This document shows positions 16,745-24,468 of a stretch of 64,000 bases of DNA, piece by piece; the first letter of the stretch is position 1; the number at the start of each line of letters is the position of its first letter. Both the position numbers and the translations under genes were made by a program. Source of the stretch: Streptomyces sp. CB02058 (lineage in GTDB: Bacteria > Actinomycetota > Actinomycetes > Streptomycetales > Streptomycetaceae); contig NZ_LIPG01000004.1 of NCBI RefSeq assembly GCF_001905505.1, positions 124,001 to 188,000 on the forward strand, in the 5' to 3' direction. The notes below the pieces were generated by a model. It was given only the letters and a program-made list of their open reading frames with translations, was not told where the DNA came from and made no database searches.

Positions 16745-19033
16745 GTGCGGGAAGAAGAGGTCCATTACGACATCGCCGTGATCGGCGGCGGATTGGCGGG
16801 GACCTGCGCTGCCATCGCTGCGGCCCGGCTCGGCCGACGCGTCGCCCTGGTCAACAACCGGCCGGTCCTGGGCGGCAACGCCAGCAGCGAGATCCGCGTC
16901 TGGGTCTGCGGCGCCACCGCGCACGGCGTGCACCGCTGGGCCCGCGAGACCGGGATCATGGGCGAGTTGTACACCGAGAACCAGTACCGCAACCCCGAGG
17001 GCAATCCCTACTACTGGGACCAGGTCGTCCTCGACGCCGTCCACGCCGAGCCGAACATCGACCTCTATCTCAACACCGACGTACGCGAGGTCGACGCGAG
17101 CGGCCCCGCCGACAGCCGCGAGGTGCACTCCTGCACCGGGTGGATGATGGGCTCGGAGCGCCGCATCACTTTCCACGCCGGCCAGTTCCTCGACTGCACC
17201 GGAGACGGCCTGGTCGGCCACCTCGCCGGCGCCCGCTACCGCATCGGCCGTGAGGCGCAGGCCGAGTTCGACGAGCCCTGGGCACCGTCCGAGGCGGACC
17301 GGGCGCTGCTCGGCTCGACGACCCTCTTCCACACCAGGGACACGGGGCGGCCGGTGAAGTTCGTACCGCCCGCCTACGCCAAGGACCTGTCGACCACACC
17401 CATCCTGCGCAACCGCATCCTGCGCACGGGCGACAACGGCTGCGACTACTGGTGGATCGAGTGGGGCGGCGAACTCGACACCGTCCACGACAACGAGCGC
17501 ATCCGCGACGAGCTCCAGGCCGTGATCATGGGGGTCTGGGACCACATCAAGAACTCCGGGCAGTTCCCGGACGCGGAGAACCTCACCCTCGAATGGGTCG
17601 GCAGCCTTCCCGGCAAGCGCGAGTACCGCCGCTTCCTCGGCGATCACGTCCTCACCCAGCAGGACATCCTCCAGCAGCGCCAGTTCGAGGACCGGGTCGC
17701 CTTCGGCGGCTGGTCCGTCGACCTCCACCCCGTACAGGGCATGTACGCCGAGGAGCCCGGCGCGCGCCAGCGGTACGCGGACGGCATCTTCCACATCCCC
17801 CTGCGCTCCCTCTACTCGGCGAACGTCACGAACCTGCACTTCGCCGGGCGCAACATCTCCGCCACCCACATCGCCTTCGGGGCCACCCGTGTCATGGCCA
17901 CCTGCGCGACACTCGGCGAGGCCGCCGGGACCGCCGCGGCCCTGTGCGTCGCCGAGAACCTCACTCCGCGGGAACTCGCGACCAAGCGGCCTGAACTGGT
18001 GCACCGCACCCTGCTCCGCCAGGACGCCTCCGTGATCGGCCTCGCCGACGAGGACCCCGGCAACCTGGCGCGGACGGCCCGCGTCACCGGCTCCTCCTGC
18101 CTGACCCGTCTGGCCGCCGAACCCACGCAGGACGCGCCCGGCACCCCGTACCCCCTCACCCGCGACCTCGCGCTCCTGCTGCCGGTCGACCCGGCGCTCG
18201 ACACGGTCGACCTGCTCGTCCACGGGGCCCCGAACGGTGAGTCCCGCGAGCTCACCGTGGAGCTGTGGAGCACGGGCCGGTCGGAGAACGGGGTCCCCGC
18301 CGACCAGCTCCTCACGACCACCGTCACCGTCCCGCCCGGCGGCCCCCACTGGGTCACGGCCCGCCTCGACCACCGCCCCGGCACACCCGAAAACGCCATC
18401 CTCATCGTCCGGGCCTGCGCAGACACGGCCCTGGTCCTTCTCCCCGAACGCACCGACGGTGTCCTCTCCCTGCGCAGGAAGGCCGAGGGGGACGCAGGCG
18501 TCGACCACGACATCCCGGAGGAGGACGGCCAGCTGGTCCTGGAATGGCAGGCCCGCGGACTGCGCCGGCAGACCTTCGCCTTCCGGGCGGCCCCCGACAC
18601 CGGGGCGTTCCGGCCCGAACGGGCCGTGGGCGGCTACCAGCGTCCCTACGGCGGCCCGAACATGTGGTCCTCCGCCCGGGAGGACGACGCCCGGTGGCTC
18701 CGTCTCGACTGGCACGACGAGCAGGAGCTCACGGAGATCCGCCTGGTGTTCGACGACGACGTCGACGAGTACCTCAACAACCTGCACCGCCACCGCACCC
18801 CGTACGAGGTCATGCCGGAGCTCGTACGCGACTACCGCGTCCAGACGTGCGACGCCGCCGGTGACTGGCACACGCTCCTGACGGTGACGGACAACCGGCG
18901 CCGCCACCGCGTACACGCGCTGGAGGCCCCGGACGGCGGTCCCGTACGCACCGGCGCACTGCGGCTCGTGGTCGACGCGACGCACGGGGCACGGCACGCG
19001 CACGTATTCGCCTTCAAGGCGTACGGCGCATAG
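16745..19033 (+). CDS. Large FAD-dependent oxidoreductase with C-terminal beta domain
   Basis: This 762-residue cytoplasmic protein opens with a dinucleotide-binding motif (IAVIGGGLAGTCAAIAAARLG, glycines 14-16 and 19) and continues as the FAD_oxidored family, with RPVLGGNASSEIRVWVCGA, FLDCTGDGLVGHLAGA and the late FAD contact LHFAGRNISATHIAFGATRVMATCA near residue 370. The last 300 residues are beta-rich and end in a discoidin-like segment, an unusual addition for a flavoenzyme. The GTG at 16745 follows AAGGAGG at seven bases. It is divergent from the sugar importer and convergent with the IclR gene. I infer oxidation of a sugar or glycoside delivered by the importer; no substrate is established. 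Confidence 0.85.
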   Translation: MREEEVHYDIAVIGGGLAGTCAAIAAARLGRRVALVNNRPVLGGNASSEIRVWVCGATAHGVHRWARETGIMGELYTENQYRNPEGNPYYWDQVVLDAVHAEPNIDLYLNTDVREVDASGPADSREVHSCTGWMMGSERRITFHAGQFLDCTGDGLVGHLAGARYRIGREAQAEFDEPWAPSEADRALLGSTTLFHTRDTGRPVKFVPPAYAKDLSTTPILRNRILRTGDNGCDYWWIEWGGELDTVHDNERIRDELQAVIMGVWDHIKNSGQFPDAENLTLEWVGSLPGKREYRRFLGDHVLTQQDILQQRQFEDRVAFGGWSVDLHPVQGMYAEEPGARQRYADGIFHIPLRSLYSANVTNLHFAGRNISATHIAFGATRVMATCATLGEAAGTAAALCVAENLTPRELATKRPELVHRTLLRQDASVIGLADEDPGNLARTARVTGSSCLTRLAAEPTQDAPGTPYPLTRDLALLLPVDPALDTVDLLVHGAPNGESRELTVELWSTGRSENGVPADQLLTTTVTVPPGGPHWVTARLDHRPGTPENAILIVRACADTALVLLPERTDGVLSLRRKAEGDAGVDHDIPEEDGQLVLEWQARGLRRQTFAFRAAPDTGAFRPERAVGGYQRPYGGPNMWSSAREDDARWLRLDWHDEQELTEIRLVFDDDVDEYLNNLHRHRTPYEVMPELVRDYRVQTCDAAGDWHTLLTVTDNRRRHRVHALEAPDGGPVRTGALRLVVDATHGARHAHVFAFKAYGA

Positions 19034-19035
19034 CC

Positions 19036-19093
19036 GCACGGCGAAGGGGGCCGGGGGAGGCCGATCGGCCTCCCCCGGCCCCCTTCGCCGTGC
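19036..19093. terminator. 58-nt perfect palindrome, bidirectional terminator
   Basis: Two 29-base arms are exact complements, centred between 19064 and 19065. The element fills the whole gap between the FAD gene stop (19033) and the IclR gene stop (19097), which are convergent. Its strength and symmetry suit a bidirectional intrinsic terminator of the kind seen in Streptomyces without a U-tract. Confidence 0.85.
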
Positions 19094-19096
19094 ACG

Positions 19097-19885
19097 TCAG
19101 AGCGCGCCGAGCGCCTGACTGATGGCGTCGGCGGCCTCGATGACCTCGCGCACGAGGGCGAGGCGCTGCCCCTCGGTGTCGGAGCCGTCTCCGAGCACCG
19201 ACGTCGGGCCCCAGAGGGAAATGGCGGCGACGATCTCCCCCGAGGCGTCACGGACCGGCGCGGCGAGGGACGCGCGCCCCAGGGCGCGCTCCTCGGCCTC
19301 GACGGCGTAACCGGTGCGCCGGACGCTCTCGATCTCGGCATCGAGGAGGTCGTGGCTGGTGGTCGTGTACTCGGTGTGCGCGTCGAGCGGGTCGCCCAGC
19401 AGCTTGCGGCGCTCCTTGGGGGTCAGACCGGTGAGGAGGCACTTGCCGATGCTCGTGGCGTGCAGCGGGGCGGTGTGTCCGGCCTGCGTATAGGACTTGG
19501 GGGCGCGCGTGCCCTCGAAATTGCACAGGAACATCAGCTCGCCGTCGCGGCGTACGGCCACGTTGGCACCGAGCCCGGTGCGGGTGGCGAGGCCCTGGAG
19601 CACCATGCGCGCGGCCCGGTGCACGGGGTGGCGGTTGGTGGCGGTGGCGGCCAGCGGGAGAAGGCCCAGGCTGAGGCGGTAGAGGTTGCTGACCGGATCA
19701 CGCTCGACCATGTCGAGGCGTTCCAGGGTGGACAGCAGGCGGGAGGTGGTCGAGGAGCCCAGTCCGGTGAGCTCGGCGACGTCGGAGACACGGAGTTCGG
19801 GCCGGCCGGAGTCGAGTGCGCGCAGCACCGAGACCGCTCGCTCGACGCTCTGGTTCGTCCCTGCATCAGTTGCCCGTGTAGCCAT
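19097..19885 (-). CDS. IclR-family transcriptional regulator
   Basis: This 262-residue protein has an N-terminal winged helix (SVERAVSVLRALDSGRPELRVSDVAELTGLGSSTTSRLLSTLERL, about residues 12-56) and a C-terminal GAF-like effector domain with the IclR features APLHATSIGKCLLTGL and GYAVEAEERALGRASLAAPV. The ATG at 19885 follows AAGGAGG at a short spacing. The TGCAA-5-TTGCA repeat upstream suggests autoregulation, and related sequence lies in the importer/FAD intergenic region, so it probably controls the whole 11.7-21.1 kb locus. The effector is likely a sugar or uronate breakdown product, which is an inference. Confidence 0.9.
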   Translation of the reverse strand: MATRATDAGTNQSVERAVSVLRALDSGRPELRVSDVAELTGLGSSTTSRLLSTLERLDMVERDPVSNLYRLSLGLLPLAATATNRHPVHRAARMVLQGLATRTGLGANVAVRRDGELMFLCNFEGTRAPKSYTQAGHTAPLHATSIGKCLLTGLTPKERRKLLGDPLDAHTEYTTTSHDLLDAEIESVRRTGYAVEAEERALGRASLAAPVRDASGEIVAAISLWGPTSVLGDGSDTEGQRLALVREVIEAADAISQALGAL

Positions 19886-19899
19886 GACCCTCCTTGTTC

Positions 19900-19914
19900 T
19901 GCAAATCTCTTGCA
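19900..19914. promoter_or_regulatory. Inverted repeat TGCAA-5-TTGCA (candidate IclR operator)
   Basis: A perfect 5-bp inverted repeat with a 5-base spacer sits 15 bases upstream of the IclR start codon, next to a further CTGCA at 19919-19923. The position suits autorepression. The same half-sites occur in the 16.47-16.67 kb divergent promoter region. Confidence 0.5.
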
Positions 19915-19974
19915 CATTCTGCATCAGCATATCGCGCATGATCGATGCCCGTACCTGGAACGAGCGACCGTGGC

Positions 19975-20021
19975 GGTTCCGCGACGTCCTGCGGGAAGGA
20001 CATCGGTGGCATCGCGGAACC
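19975..20021 (-). terminator. Long hairpin after the esterase gene
   Basis: GGTTCCGCGA (19975-19984) pairs with TCGCGGAACC (20012-20021), and an inner GTCCT/AGGAC pair extends the structure. It lies downstream of the esterase gene, which stops at 20087, and upstream of the IclR gene, so it probably ends the esterase transcript. Confidence 0.55.
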
Positions 20022-20086
20022 ACCAGGTCACAGGGCGGGAACCGGAGAGCGCTCCGGCCCGGCGGATCCGGTCGTGCGGCAGGCCG

Positions 20087-21109
20087 TCAGGCGGTGGGGC
20101 CCGGCACCACGGGGTCCGTCCCGGACAGGAACCGTCGCTGGGCCTCTTCCAGGGCCGCCGTCTCGGCCGGCTCGCCCGGGTGATCGAAGTGCCCCGCCCG
20201 CAGGACCAGGAGTTCGCGCGGCCCGGCCAGTGCGTTGTGCACCGCGAACTGCCCGGGCGGGGGCACATGGGGATCGAACAGGGCGGCGCTCACATGGACG
20301 GGGATCTCGAGGTGCCGGGCCGCCGTCGCGGCGTCGAAGTACGCGAGGACATCCAGCACCGAGGGATCCTCGGCGAACCGCGTACGGACCGACTCACCGC
20401 TGCCCGTGCACGGAAGTGTCACCCGGAGCGGATGGTTGCCGAAGGTCGGCACCGTCAGGCCGGCGGCCTGGAAACGGTCGTCCCAGGGGAGCGCCAGCGC
20501 GCCGATGCCGCCGCCGAAACTCGTGCCCAGGTACGTCAGCCGTCCCGCGGCCTCCGGCACCAGCAGCTGCAGTGCGGTGGCCGCGCACCAGACGTCCGCC
20601 ACGCACCCGCCGATGAGGTACGACTCCCGGGCGCCGATGCCGTGCAGGACGTGCCCCGCCGAGTTCGGCGGTACGCCGGGCAGCAGGCTCCGCGTTCCGA
20701 GCCCGCGCAGGCAGGGCCAGATGGTCGCGGTCTCCGGCGGGGCCTGCCAGGAGTCCGGGGCGGCCCGGCCGCCGTATCCGTGTGCCGAGACACAGCCCTG
20801 GGTGACCCGGCCGTCGGCAGGGACGGTCAGCCACCCGCCGATACGGACGCCGTCGGTGGACATGTAGGAGACGTCGGCGACCCGCACGCCGTCCACCGTG
20901 GCCCAGGGCCCCTCGATCCGGGGCGCCGTGTCGACGCGCGACGCACGCGCGTGGCGCTCCCGCCAGAAGTCGGCGAAGTCGTCCGGGCCCGGCGGCGCCG
21001 TCACCGCGAGCAGGCGCCGCAGGTCGTAGCCATGGGTGGGATCGAAGGGAAAATCATGGGGCAGCGGGCTGAGCTCGCCGGTGTCCGTCGCGAGCGGATG
21101 GGTGGACAA
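20087..21109 (-). CDS. Acetyl-xylan-esterase-like (AXE1/Cah family) hydrolase
   Basis: This 340-residue alpha/beta hydrolase fits the AXE1 family, which removes acetyl groups from xylo-oligosaccharides or related acetylated sugars (and cephalosporin C). The nucleophile is Ser197 in GTSFG, and Asp278 (LFDPHVPP) and His306 (AGHFDHPG) complete the triad; HGYGGR at 110-115 is the oxyanion region. There is no signal peptide, so it would deacetylate imported oligosaccharides. The start is a TTG at 21109 with AAGGAGAG three bases upstream; longer frames lack a ribosome site. It belongs with the neighbouring importer and IclR gene by function, though it has its own terminator. Confidence 0.8.
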   Translation of the reverse strand: MSTHPLATDTGELSPLPHDFPFDPTHGYDLRRLLAVTAPPGPDDFADFWRERHARASRVDTAPRIEGPWATVDGVRVADVSYMSTDGVRIGGWLTVPADGRVTQGCVSAHGYGGRAAPDSWQAPPETATIWPCLRGLGTRSLLPGVPPNSAGHVLHGIGARESYLIGGCVADVWCAATALQLLVPEAAGRLTYLGTSFGGGIGALALPWDDRFQAAGLTVPTFGNHPLRVTLPCTGSGESVRTRFAEDPSVLDVLAYFDAATAARHLEIPVHVSAALFDPHVPPPGQFAVHNALAGPRELLVLRAGHFDHPGEPAETAALEEAQRRFLSGTDPVVPGPTA

Positions 21110-21741
21110 GATCTCTCCTTGTTCGGTGTGCGTTGTGTACAGCACGTCGTCCGGAACGGGTCCTCGGCGCGACGTACCCTGCCCCGACGGCGCCGAGCAC
21201 CTGCCCTGGCCCCACTCCGCCGGTTCGACGGTCACGTTCCGGCGGGCGGTGCGGTCACGGGCAGCTGCTTCGGCAAGAACGGCGAAGGTCGGTCCTGGGG
21301 CGGCGGTGCCGAGGAGACCGGGACGACGCCGGCCCGTCGTTCGATCCGCTGGTTCCCGGTCGGACGGGCGCGGTGGTCGGCCCGCCGTGCGCGTCGCGGC
21401 TCCGTCGCCGGCCATCCGCCCGAGGACCTCGCGGTGCCCGCGGGGAACTCCCCGTCGTGATCAGCGCCGCCCGCGTGACCATACGGTGATCGGCCCGCGC
21501 CTCGCAACAGGTTGCGGCTCCCGCCGTGAGCAGGGGGTGTGCGCGCCGCGCCCGTGTCCCCGCACCTGGGCGGCGCGTTCGCCCTTCGCCCCGCGAAGCG
21601 GAGCCACTCCTGTCCCCGTCCCGGAGGAATCCGGGTCGACGGGGCGTCACGCAGGCCGGCCCCAGGGGCTGGACGCCCGGGTCGCCCGTTGCGCCGACGG
21701 TGGAGCCACAGCTGTCAGGAGCATGGGACGTCAGCTGCGCG
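21110..21741. other. Gene-free interval
   Basis: About 630 bases between the esterase start and the next terminator. Several open frames exist on both strands, as expected at this GC content, but none has a ribosome site together with a convincing protein sequence. The esterase promoter must lie in the first 150 bases. I see nothing else that I can support. Confidence 0.5.
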
Positions 21742-21769
21742 ATGGGCTTCGCGTGAGAGCGAAGCCCAT
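21742..21769 (-). terminator. Hairpin terminator of the 21.8-22.2 kb gene
   Basis: ATGGGCTTCGC (21742-21752) pairs perfectly with GCGAAGCCCAT (21759-21769) around a 6-base loop. It begins ten bases beyond the stop of the minus-strand gene. Confidence 0.7.
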
Positions 21770-21779
21770 GCCCTTCCGG

Positions 21780-22190
21780 TCAGTTGTCGATCACCCGCTC
21801 GAAGATCTCGGAGAACTCGCCGTTCTCGATCAGTCCGGCGATCACGTCGGTCATGTTGCCGATGCCGGGATCCCTGACGATCAGACCGTCCGAGACCCAG
21901 AAGTACCGGCCCCCGAGGGCCTCGTCGGTCTCTTCCCAGAGTTTCATCAGGCGCTCGACTTCCGCGACCGTGAACACGGTCGCGGTCCAACGGGATCCGT
22001 CCTCAAGCGTCACGAAGACATCGACGTTGCAGATCTCGGCCAGGTCCTCGCCCTCGCTGGGCAGGAACGACGCCTGGAACCCCCCCGTGCGAACCCGGTA
22101 CCAGGGCTCGTCCCACCCTCGCTCGACCGGTTCGGACGATGTGCTGCGGCTCATCGCGCGAATGTCCTTGTTCTCGGCCATCGATCGCAA
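21780..22190 (-). CDS. Hypothetical acidic protein
   Basis: This 136-residue cytoplasmic protein has good coding character and its own terminator, but no family that I recognise. It is acidic, with the features PWYRVRTGGFQASFLPSE, SRWTATVFTVAEVERLM and a C-terminal NMTDVIAGLIENGEFSEIF. The arrangement (beta sheet with C-terminal helices, solitary gene) resembles small immunity-type or ligand-binding proteins, but this is only an impression. A TTG at 22190 is the best start because GGAGG lies seven bases upstream; an ATG three codons later is too far from it. Confidence 0.65.
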   Translation of the reverse strand: MRSMAENKDIRAMSRSTSSEPVERGWDEPWYRVRTGGFQASFLPSEGEDLAEICNVDVFVTLEDGSRWTATVFTVAEVERLMKLWEETDEALGGRYFWVSDGLIVRDPGIGNMTDVIAGLIENGEFSEIFERVIDN

Positions 22191-22293
22191 CCGGGTTCCT
22201 CCGTCGTGCCACCGCCGCTCGTGGTCGGAACAGGGGGACGGCGGTCGCCGGTGCCGGCCTGCCCGGCATGGCCCGGTTGACGCGTGCTGGGCG

Positions 22294-22632
22294 TCACAGG
22301 TGCCCGTCCAGGAACTCCCTGATCTCGGCGGCGGTCAGAGGCCCCGTCCCGAGCGGCACCGTCCTCCCCGCCTCCACCAGGACGCAGGACGGGGCCCCGG
22401 TGATTCCGTACCGCACGGTTGCCGCCGGGCAGCGGGACATGTCGGTCCGCACGACGGTCACACGGCCCGCGTACTCCTCGGCGATACCGCCCACGACGAG
22501 GTCCATCGCCCGGCAGGACTCGACGGCCTTGGGCCACGTCCCGATGAAGTAGGCGAGAACCGGCGCCGTGCTCATACCGAGGATGAAGTCGAACTCCGCG
22601 TCCTCACGGGGCTGGTGGACCCGCTTCGCCAT
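22294..22632 (-). CDS. Thioredoxin-fold protein lacking the CxxC site
   Basis: This 112-residue protein follows the thioredoxin fold: a strand (VLAYFIGTWP), the helix after the usual active site, VTVVRTDMSRCPAATVRYGITGAPSCVLV with the cis-proline of TGAPS, and a C-terminal helix. Where thioredoxins have WCGPC it has WPKAVESC, so the first cysteine is missing. It is unlikely to be a general disulfide reductase and may act as a chaperone-like or single-cysteine protein. AGGAGC precedes the ATG by four bases. Neighbours give no functional hint. Confidence 0.7.
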   Translation of the reverse strand: MAKRVHQPREDAEFDFILGMSTAPVLAYFIGTWPKAVESCRAMDLVVGGIAEEYAGRVTVVRTDMSRCPAATVRYGITGAPSCVLVEAGRTVPLGTGPLTAAEIREFLDGHL

Positions 22633-22862
22633 GCAAGCTCCTGACCTGGTGTTCCGTCTTCCCGCCCCCATCATCCCCTGCCCGATGCGGCCGCCCGGCC
22701 CCGGACACCCCGTACCCGTCCGTGCCGGGGCCGGCCAGGAGCGAGCCCGCCCTCGCACCGAGCGGGCCTCCGGCCCGCGGACCTCGCTGTCAGCTTGCTG
22801 TGCCATCATGCGGACGCGCCTCGACGACTGGGCGTGGTTCGTTGATTGCCAGGGGGTTGGGG

Positions 22863-23957
22863 ATGGGCGCGGGTACGGAGCCGGACGGCTCGTCCAGGTC
22901 CGACGAGGAGTGGGAACGGTTTCTGCGCGAGTCGGTGGCAGGTGCGGCCGACGCGCCCAAGGAGCCCTCCGCGCGGGCCCGGGACGTGGCGAAGCGACTC
23001 CGTGCGGAGCCCGGCCGAGAGCCTGAGGGCTGGCGCACCTACACGCCCGCGCGGCCCAAGCGGCGCAAGGGCTGGTACATAGCCGGGTTCGTCGCTTCGC
23101 TGGTGCTGCTGGTGGTGGCGCTCGCACCCGGGCCGATCGCCGGCCTGTTCGCCGGCGCGGACTCCTCACCGGTGGAGGCCGAAACCGTCCGCCCGACCGA
23201 GGCGCCCCCGGCGGAGGCGGCTCTCCGCCCCACGGCGGACGAGCCGTTCCGCGGCTCGCCGGCGGCGGACTGGGCGAGCGAAGCGGCTGGGATCACCGTG
23301 CCGAAGGCCGCGGCGGTCGGATGGATGAGTGCGGCCGAGGTCGAGCAGGCCCTCTCCCGCAGCCGGGACTTCCTCGTCGCGTCCGGTCTGGACCGCAAGG
23401 TGCTCCGGGGCGAGCGCCCCGAGACGGCGATCGCTCTGATCAACCCGCACCAGAAGGATGTCCAGGACCTTCTGGACACCGCGTTCCGGACCCCGGGCGA
23501 GGGGAGCGATCCGCTTCTCCTCTTCAGCCGATTCCAGCCGTCCCAAGCGCGACTGGTGGGCGATGTCGTGAAGACCCGGGGCCGGCTGAGCTATCGGGAG
23601 GGGAAGCGCGGAGCACTCCAGGTGACCGCCGACGTCACGTACGTCTACCCGGTCGTTCCGGCCGGTTCCGGTGGCGACGACGAGATCATGCGCACGATCG
23701 TCCGGCGCGAGCTGGTCCTGAGCTGGGACGACCCCGACAAGGTGATCACCGAGCCGGGCACGTTCTCGGTCGTCTCGTACAAGTACGACATGACCAACGG
23801 CGGATGCGGCACCCCGACGGGGTACCTCACCCCGCCCTTCGGATCCGACGACCGGGCGGACCCGGCCGGCACGGAGCTCGACCCGTACGACCGCAGCACG
23901 CCGGTCGGGCGCGATGAGTCCGCCGGGGACGAGTGCGGGAGGGCGACCCGGTCCTAG
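22863..23957 (+). CDS. Single-pass membrane protein of unknown function
   Basis: This 364-residue protein has an acidic cytoplasmic N terminus of about 60 residues (DEEWERFLRES), a basic stretch ARPKRRKG, one transmembrane helix (WYIAGFVASLVLLVVALAP, about residues 70-90) and an extracytoplasmic domain of some 270 residues. The outer domain contains ETAIALINPHQKDVQDLLDTAF, RLSYREGKRGALQVTADVTYVYPV and a terminal Asp/Cys-rich tail. This looks like a conserved actinobacterial type of exported sensor or assembly protein with no assigned role. The ATG at 22863 follows AGGGGG at about seven bases. Confidence 0.72.
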   Translation: MGAGTEPDGSSRSDEEWERFLRESVAGAADAPKEPSARARDVAKRLRAEPGREPEGWRTYTPARPKRRKGWYIAGFVASLVLLVVALAPGPIAGLFAGADSSPVEAETVRPTEAPPAEAALRPTADEPFRGSPAADWASEAAGITVPKAAAVGWMSAAEVEQALSRSRDFLVASGLDRKVLRGERPETAIALINPHQKDVQDLLDTAFRTPGEGSDPLLLFSRFQPSQARLVGDVVKTRGRLSYREGKRGALQVTADVTYVYPVVPAGSGGDDEIMRTIVRRELVLSWDDPDKVITEPGTFSVVSYKYDMTNGGCGTPTGYLTPPFGSDDRADPAGTELDPYDRSTPVGRDESAGDECGRATRS

Positions 23958-24028
23958 CGGGCGGCGGCCGGTGGCGGCGGCCGCCTTCTGCGGCGGCCCG
24001 ACCGGTGGCCCGGCTCAGTGCGGGCGCC

Positions 24029-24334
24029 TCAGCGCCGGCGCCAGCGGAGGCGTCGCCCCACCGGCTCCGGCACCGGCTCAAGGGCCGGTTCGACGACAGG
24101 AGGTGGCGCCATCCGCTCGACCTCCAGCCCCACCTTGCCCGGATGCACGCAGACCGGGGTCCGGTCGTCGGTGGTGTAGCGGAATCCGTCCGCCGCGTCG
24201 AAGGGCCAGTCCCTGCTGGGCCGGTCCGCCACGAGGAACCCCGCGCGCGGCAGCCGCAGAGCGGGGCAGAACCAGCAACAGGGATAGTCCGATTCCGGGT
24301 CGATGAAGGGTGTCGTCCCAGCCGCGTGCTCCAT
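24029..24334 (-). CDS. Small Cys-rich hypothetical protein
   Basis: This 101-residue protein has an N-terminal cysteine cluster (PCCWFCPAL) and a C-terminal Pro/Glu segment ending in an Arg-rich tail. The cysteine cluster could bind metal. A GGAGG is present but only one base before the ATG, so either the start or the gene itself is uncertain. It lies between a membrane-protein gene and an alcohol dehydrogenase gene with no evident link to either. Confidence 0.4.
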   Translation of the reverse strand: MEHAAGTTPFIDPESDYPCCWFCPALRLPRAGFLVADRPSRDWPFDAADGFRYTTDDRTPVCVHPGKVGLEVERMAPPPVVEPALEPVPEPVGRRLRWRRR

Positions 24335-24468
24335 ACCTCCAGGACGGTAGCGCAGGGGGTGTCCTGCTCTGCCGGCCCCCGGGGAACGAGCCCTCCTCGG
24401 GATCGGTCCGGTCCATCCACCGGATCCCGAGGAGGGCGTCGATCACCCGCCCGGTGAGGCCGCGGGAC

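Noticed and set aside
16724..19039. A minus-strand open frame of 771 codons
   Set aside because: It is exactly antisense to the FAD oxidoreductase gene and biased to Val/Gly/Asp, as expected for a shadow frame.
21036..22280. A plus-strand open frame of 414 codons across the esterase start and the gap
   Set aside because: It overlaps the esterase start and an antisense gene, and its sequence is Arg/Pro/Ser-rich with no family features.
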